A program made the translations under genes and the position numbers. From positions 1-31,180 of the forward strand of contig JAGHTR010000071.1 of NCBI GenBank assembly GCA_018065205.1: 31,180 bases of DNA, read 5' to 3'. The DNA comes from Candidatus Colicola caccequi (GTDB lineage Bacteria > Bacteroidota > Bacteroidia > Bacteroidales > Paludibacteraceae). Shown in pieces: positions 23,307 through 30,750 of this stretch. Below the pieces are notes generated by a model. It did no database searches. It was not told the origin of the DNA and saw only the letters and a program-made list of their open reading frames with translations. The first letter of the stretch is position 1, and each line of letters opens with the position of its first letter.

Positions 23307-23869
23307 TTCTTCTTGGTCTCAATGACGAACTCGTCATACTTCTTCCAATTGGCGTGATACTCCTTATCCAAGGCGATAAGGTCTTTAAGGAAAGGGTAAC
23401 GCTCCGAATCGGGGCAGGTGGTCTCTTTCGTGCTCAAAAGTTGTAACTTGGTGTGCAAGTTACGCATCTTTTGGAGAATAGCGAGGTTGTTCTTAAAGCA
23501 AGCTTGGATATTCTCCGGCAACGAATCGTGGTCGGTGCGTTTGCCTTTCTTGAACTCCTCGGCTGCTGCCTTCTTTTCGGCAGCTGTCTTGACGGGTACA
23601 TCCAAATGATCCTTTGCAACAATCGTGTCAACCTCTTTCTGCATGGCCTCTACTTGGTCGTGCGTAAGCGACTGTATGCGGAAGTTAAGATACTTCTGCA
23701 ACTGATAGGCGATATCATCGGCATGTCGCTTGGGGTTGGCGCTAATGTTGCGGTACATGATGCGGTTACCCGACAACTGGAGTAAATACGTAGCGCCTTG
23801 CATAAGGTCGCGTTTTGATGCAGGGGTTTGTAACCAATTCTGCACTTTTGTAGTCAATTCATGATCCAT
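23303..23869 (-). CDS. Phage protein of unknown function, helical and basic (188 aa)
   Basis: An all-helical, lysine-rich protein (AAEKKAAAEEFKKGKRTDHD) with no motif that I recognise. It lies between the phosphoribosyltransferase-like and PLD-like genes, 1 bp after the former and overlapping the latter by 4 bp, so the three probably form a functional group. The Pro/Lys-rich middle could be flexible. No membrane segment. Confidence 0.55.
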   Translation of the reverse strand: MDHELTTKVQNWLQTPASKRDLMQGATYLLQLSGNRIMYRNISANPKRHADDIAYQLQKYLNFRIQSLTHDQVEAMQKEVDTIVAKDHLDVPVKTAAEKKAAAEEFKKGKRTDHDSLPENIQACFKNNLAILQKMRNLHTKLQLLSTKETTCPDSERYPFLKDLIALDKEYHANWKKYDEFVIETKKK

Positions 23870-23870
23870 A

Positions 23871-24500
23871 TTACATATTGTTATTTATCCCGACAAAGAA
23901 CACGAGTGTCTTGCCGAGTGGTTCTAATAAACGTTTCATAGATAGCAACGTGGAGCCTGTCGTGACGAAATCATCGAATACAATAAGATTGGGTTCGTCG
24001 GGCAATACGCCCAGCGTATAGACCTTATTGACACGTTCGCGAGTATCAGAGAGTGCGACATCTTCGTAATAGCGCAAACCAAGATTGGAAGCAATCTTAG
24101 CGGCTATTCTACAAGCGAAGTTCATAGTCAGATGACGCCGCTTCGGAGTGGCGCAAATCGCCCAAGTGCCGTTATTAAGGTGCGTACCCAGTATGCGCCT
24201 AATAACATCGGTCATCTTACTGGCGAACACCTCCACCATGCTATCGTCCTCCTTAATCTCTGTCAAATGCCTGCCTTTGATGGACTTCTTCCAAAGGGAC
24301 ACCACCATCAGCTCCTTTGCGTGGGGCTGAATAACGATGCGTTCTACCGATAGATCGCAACGTGCGGTGTCGTCCCCCTCTTTCTTGCGCCAATCCTTAC
24401 GGGAGGTCTTTTCGGCAAAGATATCTTTAGGAGCAGAAACGACGGCTCCACCTTTCGGGGAGTCGCCGATTCCAATCTCCGATGGCGTGAACAAACTCAT
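23871..24500 (-). CDS. Phosphoribosyltransferase-like protein (209 aa)
   Basis: The PRPP-binding loop is clear at residues 174-185 (VFDDFVTTGST), preceded by the expected beta strand, and ICATPKRRH at 115-123 fits the pyrophosphate loop of ComF-type enzymes. Type I phosphoribosyltransferases move ribose-5-phosphate between PRPP and a base. Residues 1-90 have an acidic/basic region without a known domain. It sits in the late operon between virion genes, an odd place for a salvage enzyme. Neither substrate nor catalytic competence can be told from the sequence; a structural or regulatory PRPP-binding role is also possible. Confidence 0.75.
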   Translation of the reverse strand: MSLFTPSEIGIGDSPKGGAVVSAPKDIFAEKTSRKDWRKKEGDDTARCDLSVERIVIQPHAKELMVVSLWKKSIKGRHLTEIKEDDSMVEVFASKMTDVIRRILGTHLNNGTWAICATPKRRHLTMNFACRIAAKIASNLGLRYYEDVALSDTRERVNKVYTLGVLPDEPNLIVFDDFVTTGSTLLSMKRLLEPLGKTLVFFVGINNNM

Positions 24501-24502
24501 GA

Positions 24503-25135
24503 TTACGCCTCTTGGTTATCGTTGCCCTCATTCTGAGGTTCGGGTTGTGGCTCCGGTTCGGGCTGTGCCTCATTAATCGTACCTTCTTCGGTAACGATTT
24601 CGCCTTCATAGAAGGGAGCAGGAACGACATCCGATGCCTCTGCATTGATAGTGGTAGAGGTGGTGCCGGTAGCCCCTTGACCAAGGTCTTGCGCTACCGT
24701 GGCTTTGGTGGTGTAGCGGTCGCAACCAATAACACGGAACTTGCCTTTCATGTCCTCAACGAGGAATACATTATCGGTGTTATTGATATAAGCGGCAGCA
24801 GCGGATGCCTCCTCACCTACAGCAGGGTGAACAGCGGTCAACTTATTGAGTTGCAACTGGCTTGGGAACTCACCTTGTGCTTCGGAAGTGACTTGGCACT
24901 TATCGGGCAGCACATCAATATGCTTCCAAGTGGCATCAGCGGCAAGCAGGAAGTTCCCTTGGTAAACAGCAGAGGTAGGACGACCTTTTTCGTCCGTAGG
25001 CAACGTAGGCCATTTCACAATCTCACTTTTAGAGAGATAGAAAATGCGACGTTTAATGCCGGGAAGTTCCGGAGTGCCGGGGCACCAGCTCAGAGAGCGT
25101 TGGAAATTCTTACAATTAGACATATACTGTGACAT
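24503..25135 (-). CDS. Phage structural protein with acidic Pro/Glu tail (210 aa)
   Basis: Follows the major capsid gene. The N-terminus (NFQRSLSWCPGTPELPGIKRRIFYLSKSEIVKWPTLP) and the beta-rich body with Thr/Ala segments suggest a tail-tube or capsid-decoration protein. The C-terminus is a low-complexity acidic stretch (QPEPEPQPEPQNEGND), probably disordered and exposed. The hairpin at 25152-25175 lies between it and the capsid gene and would lower its expression relative to the capsid. Confidence 0.65.
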   Translation of the reverse strand: MSQYMSNCKNFQRSLSWCPGTPELPGIKRRIFYLSKSEIVKWPTLPTDEKGRPTSAVYQGNFLLAADATWKHIDVLPDKCQVTSEAQGEFPSQLQLNKLTAVHPAVGEEASAAAAYINNTDNVFLVEDMKGKFRVIGCDRYTTKATVAQDLGQGATGTTSTTINAEASDVVPAPFYEGEIVTEEGTINEAQPEPEPQPEPQNEGNDNQEA

Positions 25136-25151
25136 TTAGGGTTAGACAAAT

Positions 25152-25175
25152 CTCCGCACCCCGAAGGGTGCAGAG
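25152..25175 (-). terminator. Hairpin after the major capsid gene, probable partial terminator
   Basis: On the minus strand CTCTGCACCC and GGGTGCGGAG pair over 10 bp (one wobble) around a TTCG tetraloop, followed by ATTTGTC. The weak T run suggests partial termination or an RNA-stabilising 3' structure for the capsid message. Confidence 0.65.
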
Positions 25176-25182
25176 TGTGTGA

Positions 25183-26139
25183 TTAGATAAGCTCAATGGC
25201 TTTGAAACGGCGTTTGTCGATACTTTCGAACTGAACACCAAAGAACATCGTGGCGACGTAGGTCAGAACGAAAGGAGCGTACTCCTTAACAAGCAGAGAA
25301 GCCTCATCCGACATCGTGTCATAGCCATAGAGCATGTTGCTCTTAGGAGTGATGTGGAGGAACTTAGAACCTGTCTTGTTAGCCAACGGAATCAAGATCA
25401 ACTTGCCATCCGAACCTTCGACAGCGTTTTGCTGATAGCGTTGGTTGTAAGGCAGCCCACCGTGGGTGAGTTGATAGGATTCGTTGTACATGTCTGCCAA
25501 CTCCTGCGAGCAATAGCAATACAATTGCTGTTCGCGCAAGTGTGGGTCTAAGTTAAAGAGGATGTCTTTAAGCACATCGCACGCATTGGCTTTTGTAATC
25601 TTCTCCGTCATCTTCAGGTAGTTACCTTTAGCAGCGGAGAGGTTACCAGCCGTAATCTCTTTAGAGGTGATGGTGTCAAAGCCGTCGAACAAATCTTTGG
25701 TAGCCGTACCGCTATCGTTACGGACGCCTGACCAAATAGCCTCATTGAGGTGGAAGGACAGCGATTTGGTCATAAGAGCCAACACGTGTTTAGCGGTTGG
25801 TGTCTGCATCTGTCCGTCACCCTTGGTCATACCCATGCCAAGCAGGGTGCCAATGGCTTTGTTCGGCTCAAAATCAGCAACTACGGAACCGAAGTGGGTT
25901 TCCAGCGTGCGGAAATCCAGTTTCAAATCCGCATTGGAGCGACGATTAGGATCGTATGGTCCAAATTGAGCATCATACTCAATGGCACCAACTCGCTCCT
26001 TGGAACGAATACCGGGGCGACCCGTCATATATTGTAGGGTTGCCTTGGAACCAAGAATAGGCAGCATCAGAAGTTCCGGACGGTACTTGGTAGCAGCCTC
26101 TTGGTATTGTTGTAAAGTGAAAGTTAGTTTACCTGCCAT
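25183..26139 (-). CDS. Major capsid protein, HK97-type (318 aa)
   Basis: Located directly after the protease/scaffold gene, the standard place for the capsid gene. Size is normal for an HK97-fold subunit. The sequence has an extended N-arm (MAGKLTFTLQQYQEAATKYRPELLMLP), a long helix-like central segment (AKHVLALMTKSLSFHLNEAIWSGVR) and a beta-rich end (LLVKEYAPFVLTYVATMFFGVQFESIDKRR) consistent with the A-domain and P-loop. No cleavage site could be assigned. The fold is inferred; the role is well supported by context. Confidence 0.85.
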   Translation of the reverse strand: MAGKLTFTLQQYQEAATKYRPELLMLPILGSKATLQYMTGRPGIRSKERVGAIEYDAQFGPYDPNRRSNADLKLDFRTLETHFGSVVADFEPNKAIGTLLGMGMTKGDGQMQTPTAKHVLALMTKSLSFHLNEAIWSGVRNDSGTATKDLFDGFDTITSKEITAGNLSAAKGNYLKMTEKITKANACDVLKDILFNLDPHLREQQLYCYCSQELADMYNESYQLTHGGLPYNQRYQQNAVEGSDGKLILIPLANKTGSKFLHITPKSNMLYGYDTMSDEASLLVKEYAPFVLTYVATMFFGVQFESIDKRRFKAIELI

Positions 26140-26163
26140 ATACGTAATAGTTTAGGGGGTTAC

Positions 26164-27243
26164 TTAATCGGGCAATTCACTGAGCAACTCTTGCGCGGCA
26201 TTGGTAACAGTGACAAAGTCTTTGATACCATCCGGCTGTGCTTCCGAATTACCATTGTTGAGAACTTGGGAACTGCCAGCTCCCGGTGCATTTTTGAGAA
26301 GGTCGGCTTGGGCAGAAATCTTCTGCTCTTGCTCCTTGATAGTGGCATCACGCTGTGCGATAATGCCGTCCTTCTCAGTGATGGCTGCTTGTGCGGAGTC
26401 CGCTTTGGTGTTCTGCTCTTTGAGGAATGCCTCTAAAGCGTCACATTGTGCCTCCGTCAAAGTCACATTGCCATCAACCACTTGCAGCGCCTCAATTGCG
26501 AGTGCTGCGACAATCAAAGGAAACTTATTCATAGGATCTGTATTTTGGGTTGGTTGTTTGACTTTAGCTTCAGCAGGCTTAAAAAGTCCTGCGATAGCGT
26601 TCAAGAAACGAGAGAATTGAGATTCCTGTCCGGCTTGTACGGGCAAATTCGGGATGGGCATACCGACTGACGCCATAGCAGTAGCTACGGAATCAGTGAG
26701 GACAGGCGCAGCGTCTTCCTCAGCATCGGTCACCTCATCCACGAATCCCCAGTCAAGGGCTTCCTTAGCAGTAAGCCAACCTCCCACCTTCATGAGGTCG
26801 AGCATTTCAGCTGTGGTTTTCTTGCACTTCTTGGCATACATGGAGGCAACATTGGCATCCATTTTCTCCAAATCAGTTTTCATCTGCTCTAGAGTAGCAA
26901 TCTGTGCGTCCAGTTGATCTGCATTGAGCGAAGCCCAACGGAAAAATTCCGTCGAACATTTATGAACGAGATACATCGCGCTTGCGTCGATGGTGATATG
27001 TTTCGCACCAAGGGATGCTATCGTTGCAGCCGAGGCGTTCATGCCAACGAAATGAACGGTAACATCACCATGATTACGAAAAGATGACGTAATAGAAAGG
27101 GCGGTAGCGAGTGAGCCACCGAGAGAGTCAATAAGAACGGCTACAGGTTTGCCTGCGTTCTTCTCAAGAACATAGTCAACGTAGTTCTTATCAAAGTCGT
27201 AACCGCCGACATAGCCTTTGAGGTGTAAATGATAGTTTTGCAT
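26164..27243 (-). CDS. ClpP-type prohead protease fused to scaffold (359 aa)
   Basis: Residues 1-175 form a ClpP/S14-like serine protease: SLGGS (41-44 region) for the oxyanion hole, Ser71 in GMNASAAT, His94 in YLVHKC and Asp169 in GFVDE. Residues about 235-359 are a helical, Ala/Gln/Glu-rich scaffold-like segment (EKDGIIAQRDATIKEQEQK). An in-frame ATG at 26532 (PMNKFPLIV) could allow separate production of the scaffold, as lambda does with Nu3; this is inference. A -7 box lies upstream at 27266-27273. It would process the capsid during head maturation and be lost from the finished head. Confidence 0.88.
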   Translation of the reverse strand: MQNYHLHLKGYVGGYDFDKNYVDYVLEKNAGKPVAVLIDSLGGSLATALSITSSFRNHGDVTVHFVGMNASAATIASLGAKHITIDASAMYLVHKCSTEFFRWASLNADQLDAQIATLEQMKTDLEKMDANVASMYAKKCKKTTAEMLDLMKVGGWLTAKEALDWGFVDEVTDAEEDAAPVLTDSVATAMASVGMPIPNLPVQAGQESQFSRFLNAIAGLFKPAEAKVKQPTQNTDPMNKFPLIVAALAIEALQVVDGNVTLTEAQCDALEAFLKEQNTKADSAQAAITEKDGIIAQRDATIKEQEQKISAQADLLKNAPGAGSSQVLNNGNSEAQPDGIKDFVTVTNAAQELLSELPD

Positions 27244-27265
27244 CGTATTAAAATGAATTACGACG

Positions 27266-27273
27266 CAAAATTA
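27266..27273 (-). promoter_or_regulatory. Possible internal promoter (-7 box) before the protease gene
   Basis: TAATTTTG on the minus strand, 22 nt before the ATG at 27243, in a 62-bp gap. A small hairpin TTCCC-GTAG-GGGAA lies upstream. The -33 region is poor, so confidence is low. Confidence 0.35.
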
Positions 27274-27305
27274 CAACAAAGTTCCCCTACGGGAAAAGAC
27301 TGGAA

Positions 27306-27731
27306 TTAGGCAATAGAAACAGGAATCAACGCCTCAGGAGCAGTGAAACTCACCTCCACGTTGAGTGCGTGGATGTCGCCCTCCGGCTGTCCGAACGTTT
27401 GAACGGAAGTAACCAAAGGATAAGGTTCCTCCGGCAAACCCACCAGCCAAGTCTGACCTGTTTGGTCAGTGACAACAAAGGCAAGTGGAAATTCCTCCGG
27501 CAATGTAATAGTGGACTGAAAGGATAGTGTTACCGTCTGCCGTTTGCCTTTGTTTTCATTGGCTGATTCGGTCTCACACGTGGGCTCGCCTGCGAATGGT
27601 ATAGGTGTGCGTTGGGTATAAATAATGATGGGCATACGCGCTTGGCGCATGAGAGTAAGATCATTCGGCAACTTATCGGCATTGACATATTCAATGGTGC
27701 GTATGCCCGGCAAAGCGAATTTGGGTTCCAT
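27306..27731 (-). CDS. Phage head/neck-type protein, unknown family (141 aa)
   Basis: A beta-rich, soluble protein (QTVTLSFQSTITLPEEFPLAFVVTDQTGQTWLVGL) without signal peptide or catalytic motif. It is the second gene of the late unit, ahead of the protease. Composition and position suggest a small virion or head-tail protein, but I do not recognise the family. ATG at 27731 is the only sensible start. Confidence 0.6.
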   Translation of the reverse strand: MEPKFALPGIRTIEYVNADKLPNDLTLMRQARMPIIIYTQRTPIPFAGEPTCETESANENKGKRQTVTLSFQSTITLPEEFPLAFVVTDQTGQTWLVGLPEEPYPLVTSVQTFGQPEGDIHALNVEVSFTAPEALIPVSIA

Positions 27732-27784
27732 AGCGATATATTAACACTTATTACACAACTTAGCACGAATTACGAAATCATTTT

Positions 27785-28321
27785 TTACCGTCTCGAACTC
27801 GAACGTTTTTTGCGACTTTTTTGCACATTATAAACATTCCTCATCCGTTGGTACACTTTCGCGATGGCATTCCAATTGGTTTCGTTGCAAGCGATACCAT
27901 GGTTCTCCATAAAGCAAAAAATGGTTTCGTCCTGCCTACGCGTCCAAGCTGCGAACTGGTGTATCTCATCCCAAAGGCAAATACGGAAGCTTTCAGCAAT
28001 CGTTTTGCCCAACTTCGCTTTAGCGTGAGGACCAAGGTAGTTATAGACGCGTGGGTCACGTTCTTGGAAATAGGGAATAGCAATAGCCAAATTCGCTTTC
28101 TCAGGGATAGGTTCCGGAATAGCAGTTGGTTGTTTTTTCAGAAACCGTTTTAAGATGAGGCACTCCTGCGAACCCTTTATAGGATCCACAGGAGTGAGTG
28201 TGCGGTACGGATCAATTGGGCAGATGTCATCATCCACAAAATGGTGCTCTCTACACTGATACGCATACCACTGGGCTAAATAGTCCGGCAATTCCAAGTA
28301 AACACAAACTTTCTCGTTCAT
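27785..28321 (-). CDS. First gene of the late operon, unknown phage protein (178 aa)
   Basis: The ATG at 28321 (MNEKVCVYLELPDYLAQWYAY) is preferred over one nine codons upstream (28348), because the -7 promoter box at 28346-28353 overlaps that region. The C-terminal half has a helical segment with NWNAIAKVYQRMRNVYNVQ and ends in a very basic tail (KSRKKRSSSRR), suggesting nucleic-acid contact. I recall similar proteins as uncharacterised genes in phages and mobile elements of Bacteroidetes. A DNA-binding regulator or packaging accessory is possible. Confidence 0.6.
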   Translation of the reverse strand: MNEKVCVYLELPDYLAQWYAYQCREHHFVDDDICPIDPYRTLTPVDPIKGSQECLILKRFLKKQPTAIPEPIPEKANLAIAIPYFQERDPRVYNYLGPHAKAKLGKTIAESFRICLWDEIHQFAAWTRRQDETIFCFMENHGIACNETNWNAIAKVYQRMRNVYNVQKSRKKRSSSRR

Positions 28322-28345
28322 AATTAAGGTGGTTAAAAAACTGTG

Positions 28346-28376
28346 CAAAGATACACAAAATCAACGAAATAAGCAA
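28346..28376 (-). promoter_or_regulatory. Late-operon promoter
   Basis: On the minus strand TTG (28376-28374), 20 nt, TATCTTTG (28353-28346). Spacing and boxes match the Bacteroidetes consensus. It drives the head and packaging genes leftward. Confidence 0.8.
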
Positions 28377-28384
28377 GAAAAAGC

Positions 28385-28401
28385 AGTACAACGTCTGTAC
28401 T
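28385..28401. promoter_or_regulatory. Perfect dyad just upstream of the late promoter (activator-site candidate)
   Basis: AGTACA-ACGTC-TGTACT, 6-bp arms with 5-nt spacer, 8 bp upstream of the -33 element. That is where a class II/I activator of late transcription would bind. Confidence 0.5.
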
Positions 28402-28425
28402 CCACGTTTTTTGTTGGCTGTTGCC

Positions 28426-28449
28426 GGCAAAAAACCGCATTTTTTTGCC
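28426..28449. terminator. Symmetric A/T hairpin between early and late transcription units
   Basis: GGCAAAAAA (28426-28434) pairs with TTTTTTGCC (28441-28449) around a 6-nt loop. The form is that of a bidirectional terminator, protecting the late promoter from read-through. Confidence 0.5.
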
Positions 28450-28502
28450 ACCTTTCCCCTCATAGCGAGCGCGCCACCCGGCAAGCGAGCTCCGCCATAG
28501 TC

Positions 28503-28531
28503 AAAAAAAAGGAGGACTTTCGCCCTCCTTT
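28503..28531 (-). terminator. Rho-independent terminator of the small early genes
   Basis: AAAGGAGG and CCTCCTTT pair around GCGAAAGT on the minus strand and the T run continues to eight residues. The stem begins inside the stop codon of the 52-aa gene. Confidence 0.85.
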
Positions 28532-28688
28532 ACCCCTCACCAAGCACCTCAAAAGCCACAATAGATGGGGCAATATCTTCTGCGCCCACGCTGTAGGTCT
28601 TGCAGTACCACTCATAAACTGAAAACGCGCCCTCTCCAAGTTCTGCCTCAAGGGCTCTCAAAATCTCGTACATATAAAATTGTCTCAT
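28530..28688 (-). CDS. Small acidic protein, unknown function (52 aa)
   Basis: A short ORF with natural composition: MRQFYMYEILRALEAELGEG, then VYEWYCKTYSVGAEDIAPS, ending FEVLGEG. It follows the 64-aa gene by 12 bp, and a strong terminator is fused to its stop codon, which supports it being a real last gene of a two-gene unit. No family recognised. Probably an early or regulatory phage product, by position on the far side of the late promoter. Confidence 0.6.
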   Translation of the reverse strand: MRQFYMYEILRALEAELGEGAFSVYEWYCKTYSVGAEDIAPSIVAFEVLGEG

Positions 28689-28700
28689 ATCGTAAATAAT

Positions 28701-28895
28701 TTAATAACGTGCAACAATAGACCGCCAAGATTGGTCGGTAACATCAAAGTCCTCAATGTCCTCATATAAATCGTCATCGTTCCAATCGCTAACTTTTGCG
28801 GTAATGCTGGAGCGGTGAGCAACCTTTACATTTACTTGTTTGTTGAGAGGCAGATTGCCAAAATCGAAACCAAAAGAAATACTTAACTGTGCCAT
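28701..28895 (-). CDS. Small protein, unknown function (64 aa)
   Basis: MAQLSISFGFDFGNLPLNKQVNVKVAHRSS begins with alternating hydrophobic residues and becomes very acidic (SDWNDDDLYEDIEDFD). The A/T-rich leader before the ATG is typical of good translation in Bacteroidetes. A -7 box (TATTTTTG at 29014-29007) about 110 nt upstream may drive it together with the 52-aa gene. The acidic patch could mimic DNA, as in several anti-defence proteins, but that is only a thought. Confidence 0.6.
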   Translation of the reverse strand: MAQLSISFGFDFGNLPLNKQVNVKVAHRSSITAKVSDWNDDDLYEDIEDFDVTDQSWRSIVARY

Positions 28896-29148
28896 AATTT
28901 TATTTGTTTTTAATGTTTAACTTGCGTTTAAAGCCGTTAGCGTTTGATATAACCTTTACGGTGCTTTACGAGTGTTATCGCATAGCGAGCAAGACAAGGT
29001 TTTTGTCAAAAATACTACCTGCCACAGCGAGAACTGAACGAAGTGAAGTCTTGCCGTGGCGAGGTGGAGATTTTTGAGGCACGGTACAAAATTCACCTGA
29101 CCTTTTCCCCTCGATAGATAACTCTAACTTTGCACCGGAAAGGGTGTG
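28896..29148 (-). promoter_or_regulatory. Non-coding leader with promoter candidate and inverted repeats
   Basis: No gene seen. The minus-strand -7 box TATTTTTG (29014-29007) is preceded by GTAG, giving the same 12-mer GTAGTATTTTTG as the plus-strand promoter at 15895-15906. CAAGAC/GTCTTG and GCCAC/GTGGC inverted repeats lie between about 28989 and 29070. A plus-strand TAACTTTG occurs at 29125-29132 without a good -33. Confidence 0.4.
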
Positions 29149-29307
29149 TCAACTCGTATCGCTAATGGCTTGTTTCAAACGTTTGTTGAACATCCCCTTG
29201 GACAAATGAAATTGTGAGCACGTTAAGCCAATTCTTAATTGGTATTTCTTTCGATTTTGGTATTCTGCCCGAAAACCAATAAGTATCTGTTTATATAACT
29301 CGTCCAT
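29149..29307 (-). CDS. Small basic protein, possible DNA-binding (52 aa)
   Basis: From ATG at 29307: MDELYKQILIGFRAEYQNRK, then QLRIGLTCSQFHLSKGMFNK, then a basic end. The segment LTCSQFHLSKGMFNKRLKQA could be a helix-turn-helix. A GTAAGG sequence precedes this ATG; a TTG start at 29346 would add 13 residues. It stands alone between two structured non-coding stretches. Family unknown, existence moderately supported. Confidence 0.45.
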   Translation of the reverse strand: MDELYKQILIGFRAEYQNRKKYQLRIGLTCSQFHLSKGMFNKRLKQAISDTS

Positions 29308-29346
29308 CCTTACGCCAAGGAAGAGTTTATTTTGGTCTGGTTTCAA

Positions 29347-29649
29347 ATGAACGATGACTGGTTAAGCGCTTTTATCCCCTTAATCGTAAGGGGAACATAA
29401 GGGGTTGAGCCACCCGCACCGGTGAGGTGCTCCTTAAAGTCACCCCGGCTGCCAAAGAGCAAAAATTTTATCGCCTACCTTTATAAAATTTTTAGGGGCA
29501 TCGGATTTCCTCCCAATGAAATGGGAGTGAGGGCTAAAGTGCGTAAGCTCGTACAAACCGTAGGAGCAGTAGGAGCCACAGCAGAAGAAAATTCGCGTAA
29601 GATGGTATAAGGTAGGCACAGCCTAACGTCGATAGCATCCACAGCGAGA
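29347..29649. other. Gene-poor stretch rich in inverted repeats
   Basis: Notable structures: CCCCTTA-ATCG-TAAGGGG (29376-29393); an 11-bp perfect inverted repeat AAAAATTTTAT/ATAAAATTTTT (29461-29471/29483-29493) with an 11-nt loop; tandem GTAGGAGC copies near 29561; and TAGGC-ACA-GCCTA near 29614. A 62-codon plus-strand ORF (29422-29610) crosses these repeats and is not convincing. Confidence 0.45.
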
Positions 29650-29731
29650 AATAATAGGCGAACGACCGAGCCGAAGCTGACCGGAATAAAGTTATGAGAA
29701 GTCAGCGAGGCGAGGGAGAGAGCCTATTATT
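29650..29731 (+). ncRNA. Possible structured RNA or DNA cruciform
   Basis: AATAATAGGC (29650-29659) and GCCTATTATT (29722-29731) are perfect 10-bp complements enclosing a second perfect pair GCTGAC (29676-29681)/GTCAGC (29701-29706). The nested pattern suggests a folded RNA or a recombination/replication site. Strand is assumed; no promoter or family assigned. From 29732 to 30000 nothing further was recognised. Confidence 0.35.
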
Positions 29732-30001
29732 AAGCCTTTTTCAACTGCTAATAATTGTAGCCGACCTCTCCACCTCTACCCATACCCTCTGCCGTTCCTC
29801 GTGTTGTTATCCTTGCGACCCTTCGCACCATTGACAAAGTCAATCTTCAAAAACCTAAACCTTTTCTATGTTAATTTTTTTTTGTCTTTCACCTTATGGG
29901 AGGATTGAGCAAGAGGAAACGGGGAAAACCCAGCGGGAAGGGGAGAAAATGTGTCATTTTTGCATAAAAATGCAGAAATTTCGCAGATTTCCGTTAAAAT
30001 A

Positions 30002-30033
30002 TTTGCTTTTTTCAAAAAAAAATCGTAACTTTG
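30002..30033 (+). promoter_or_regulatory. Promoter of the DUF3791-DUF3990 operon
   Basis: TTTG (30002-30005), exactly 20 nt, TAACTTTG (30026-30033). It would start transcription about 15-20 nt before the first ATG. Confidence 0.85.
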
Positions 30034-30055
30034 CAGCCCAAAAGTTGCAAATGTT

Positions 30056-30277
30056 ATGATACATCCTAACGACATAGCTGAGTATATCATCATTTTGATA
30101 GCTGCTTTTGCACATCGCTACGCACTCTCGGAGTCCGCGGCGTATAGTTATTTGAAGCAGTACGGAGGCATTAGTTTGGCACACGATTACTACGACGTGA
30201 TGCACACCCAGTCTTTTGATGATATGGTGGATAGTTTAGTTACTTATTGCCACAGGAAAGGAGGAAGTATACAATGA
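30056..30277 (+). CDS. DUF3791-like protein (73 aa)
   Basis: First gene of a three-gene operon. The sequence MIHPNDIAEYIIILIAAFAHRYALSE, then YLKQYGGISLAHDYYDVMHTQS, fits the small DUF3791 family that accompanies DUF3990 genes in gut bacteria. Its stop overlaps the next start by 4 bp (ATGA), so translation is coupled. A short ATG-TTA-TGA sits 5 nt upstream of this start. By analogy with toxin-antitoxin operons it is the likely antitoxin or partner; this is inference. Confidence 0.75.
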   Translation: MIHPNDIAEYIIILIAAFAHRYALSESAAYSYLKQYGGISLAHDYYDVMHTQSFDDMVDSLVTYCHRKGGSIQ

Positions 30278-30750
30278 AATTGTATCATGGCTCAACTGTC
30301 TATATTGAGCAAATCGATTTGCAGAAGTCTCGTCCGAATAAAGATTTTGGTCGTGGCTTCTACCTAAGTGCAGATCGCTTTCAAGCACAGCGTATGGGTG
30401 AATTTAAGGCGTTGATTGAGGGTGGAGTGCCTGTAATGAATGTGTATGAGTTTGATGAGGCTGTTTTACAATCCGGAGAATTAAAGGTGCTACGCTTTGA
30501 GGGATATAGCCGCGAGTGGGCAGAATTTATCTTTCTTAATCGCAACAATCCGTCAAAGTTGCCCGCACATGATTATGACATCGTCTATGGACCGATTGCC
30601 AATGATCGTGTAGGCGTCCAAATCAGTAAGTATGAGGCTGGCGATATTACATTGGAGCAATTCTTGGAAAACTTGAAATACATGCAAGGTATCACCTACC
30701 AGTATTTCTTTGGAACAGATAAAGCAATTGCAAAATTGAAAAAGTTATGA
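30274..30750 (+). CDS. DUF3990 protein, ADP-ribosyltransferase-like (158 aa)
   Basis: Starts MKLYHGSTVYIEQIDLQKSRPN and has the diagnostic DFGRGFYLSADRFQA and YDIVYGPIANDRV segments of DUF3990. The YHGS and GRGFYLS motifs resemble the NAD-binding elements of ADP-ribosyltransferases, to which this family is thought to be related. The product would modify a macromolecule with ADP-ribose if active. The frame is open upstream to an ATG at 30247, but ATG at 30274 matches the family start and overlaps the DUF3791 stop. It is flanked on both sides by DUF3791-type genes, a layout typical of toxin-antitoxin or defence cassettes. Confidence 0.85.
   Translation: MKLYHGSTVYIEQIDLQKSRPNKDFGRGFYLSADRFQAQRMGEFKALIEGGVPVMNVYEFDEAVLQSGELKVLRFEGYSREWAEFIFLNRNNPSKLPAHDYDIVYGPIANDRVGVQISKYEAGDITLEQFLENLKYMQGITYQYFFGTDKAIAKLKKL

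Noticed and set aside
29422..29610. 62-aa plus-strand ORF
   Set aside because: It crosses an 11-bp inverted repeat and tandem repeats, has no promoter or recognisable domain, and is weakly supported.
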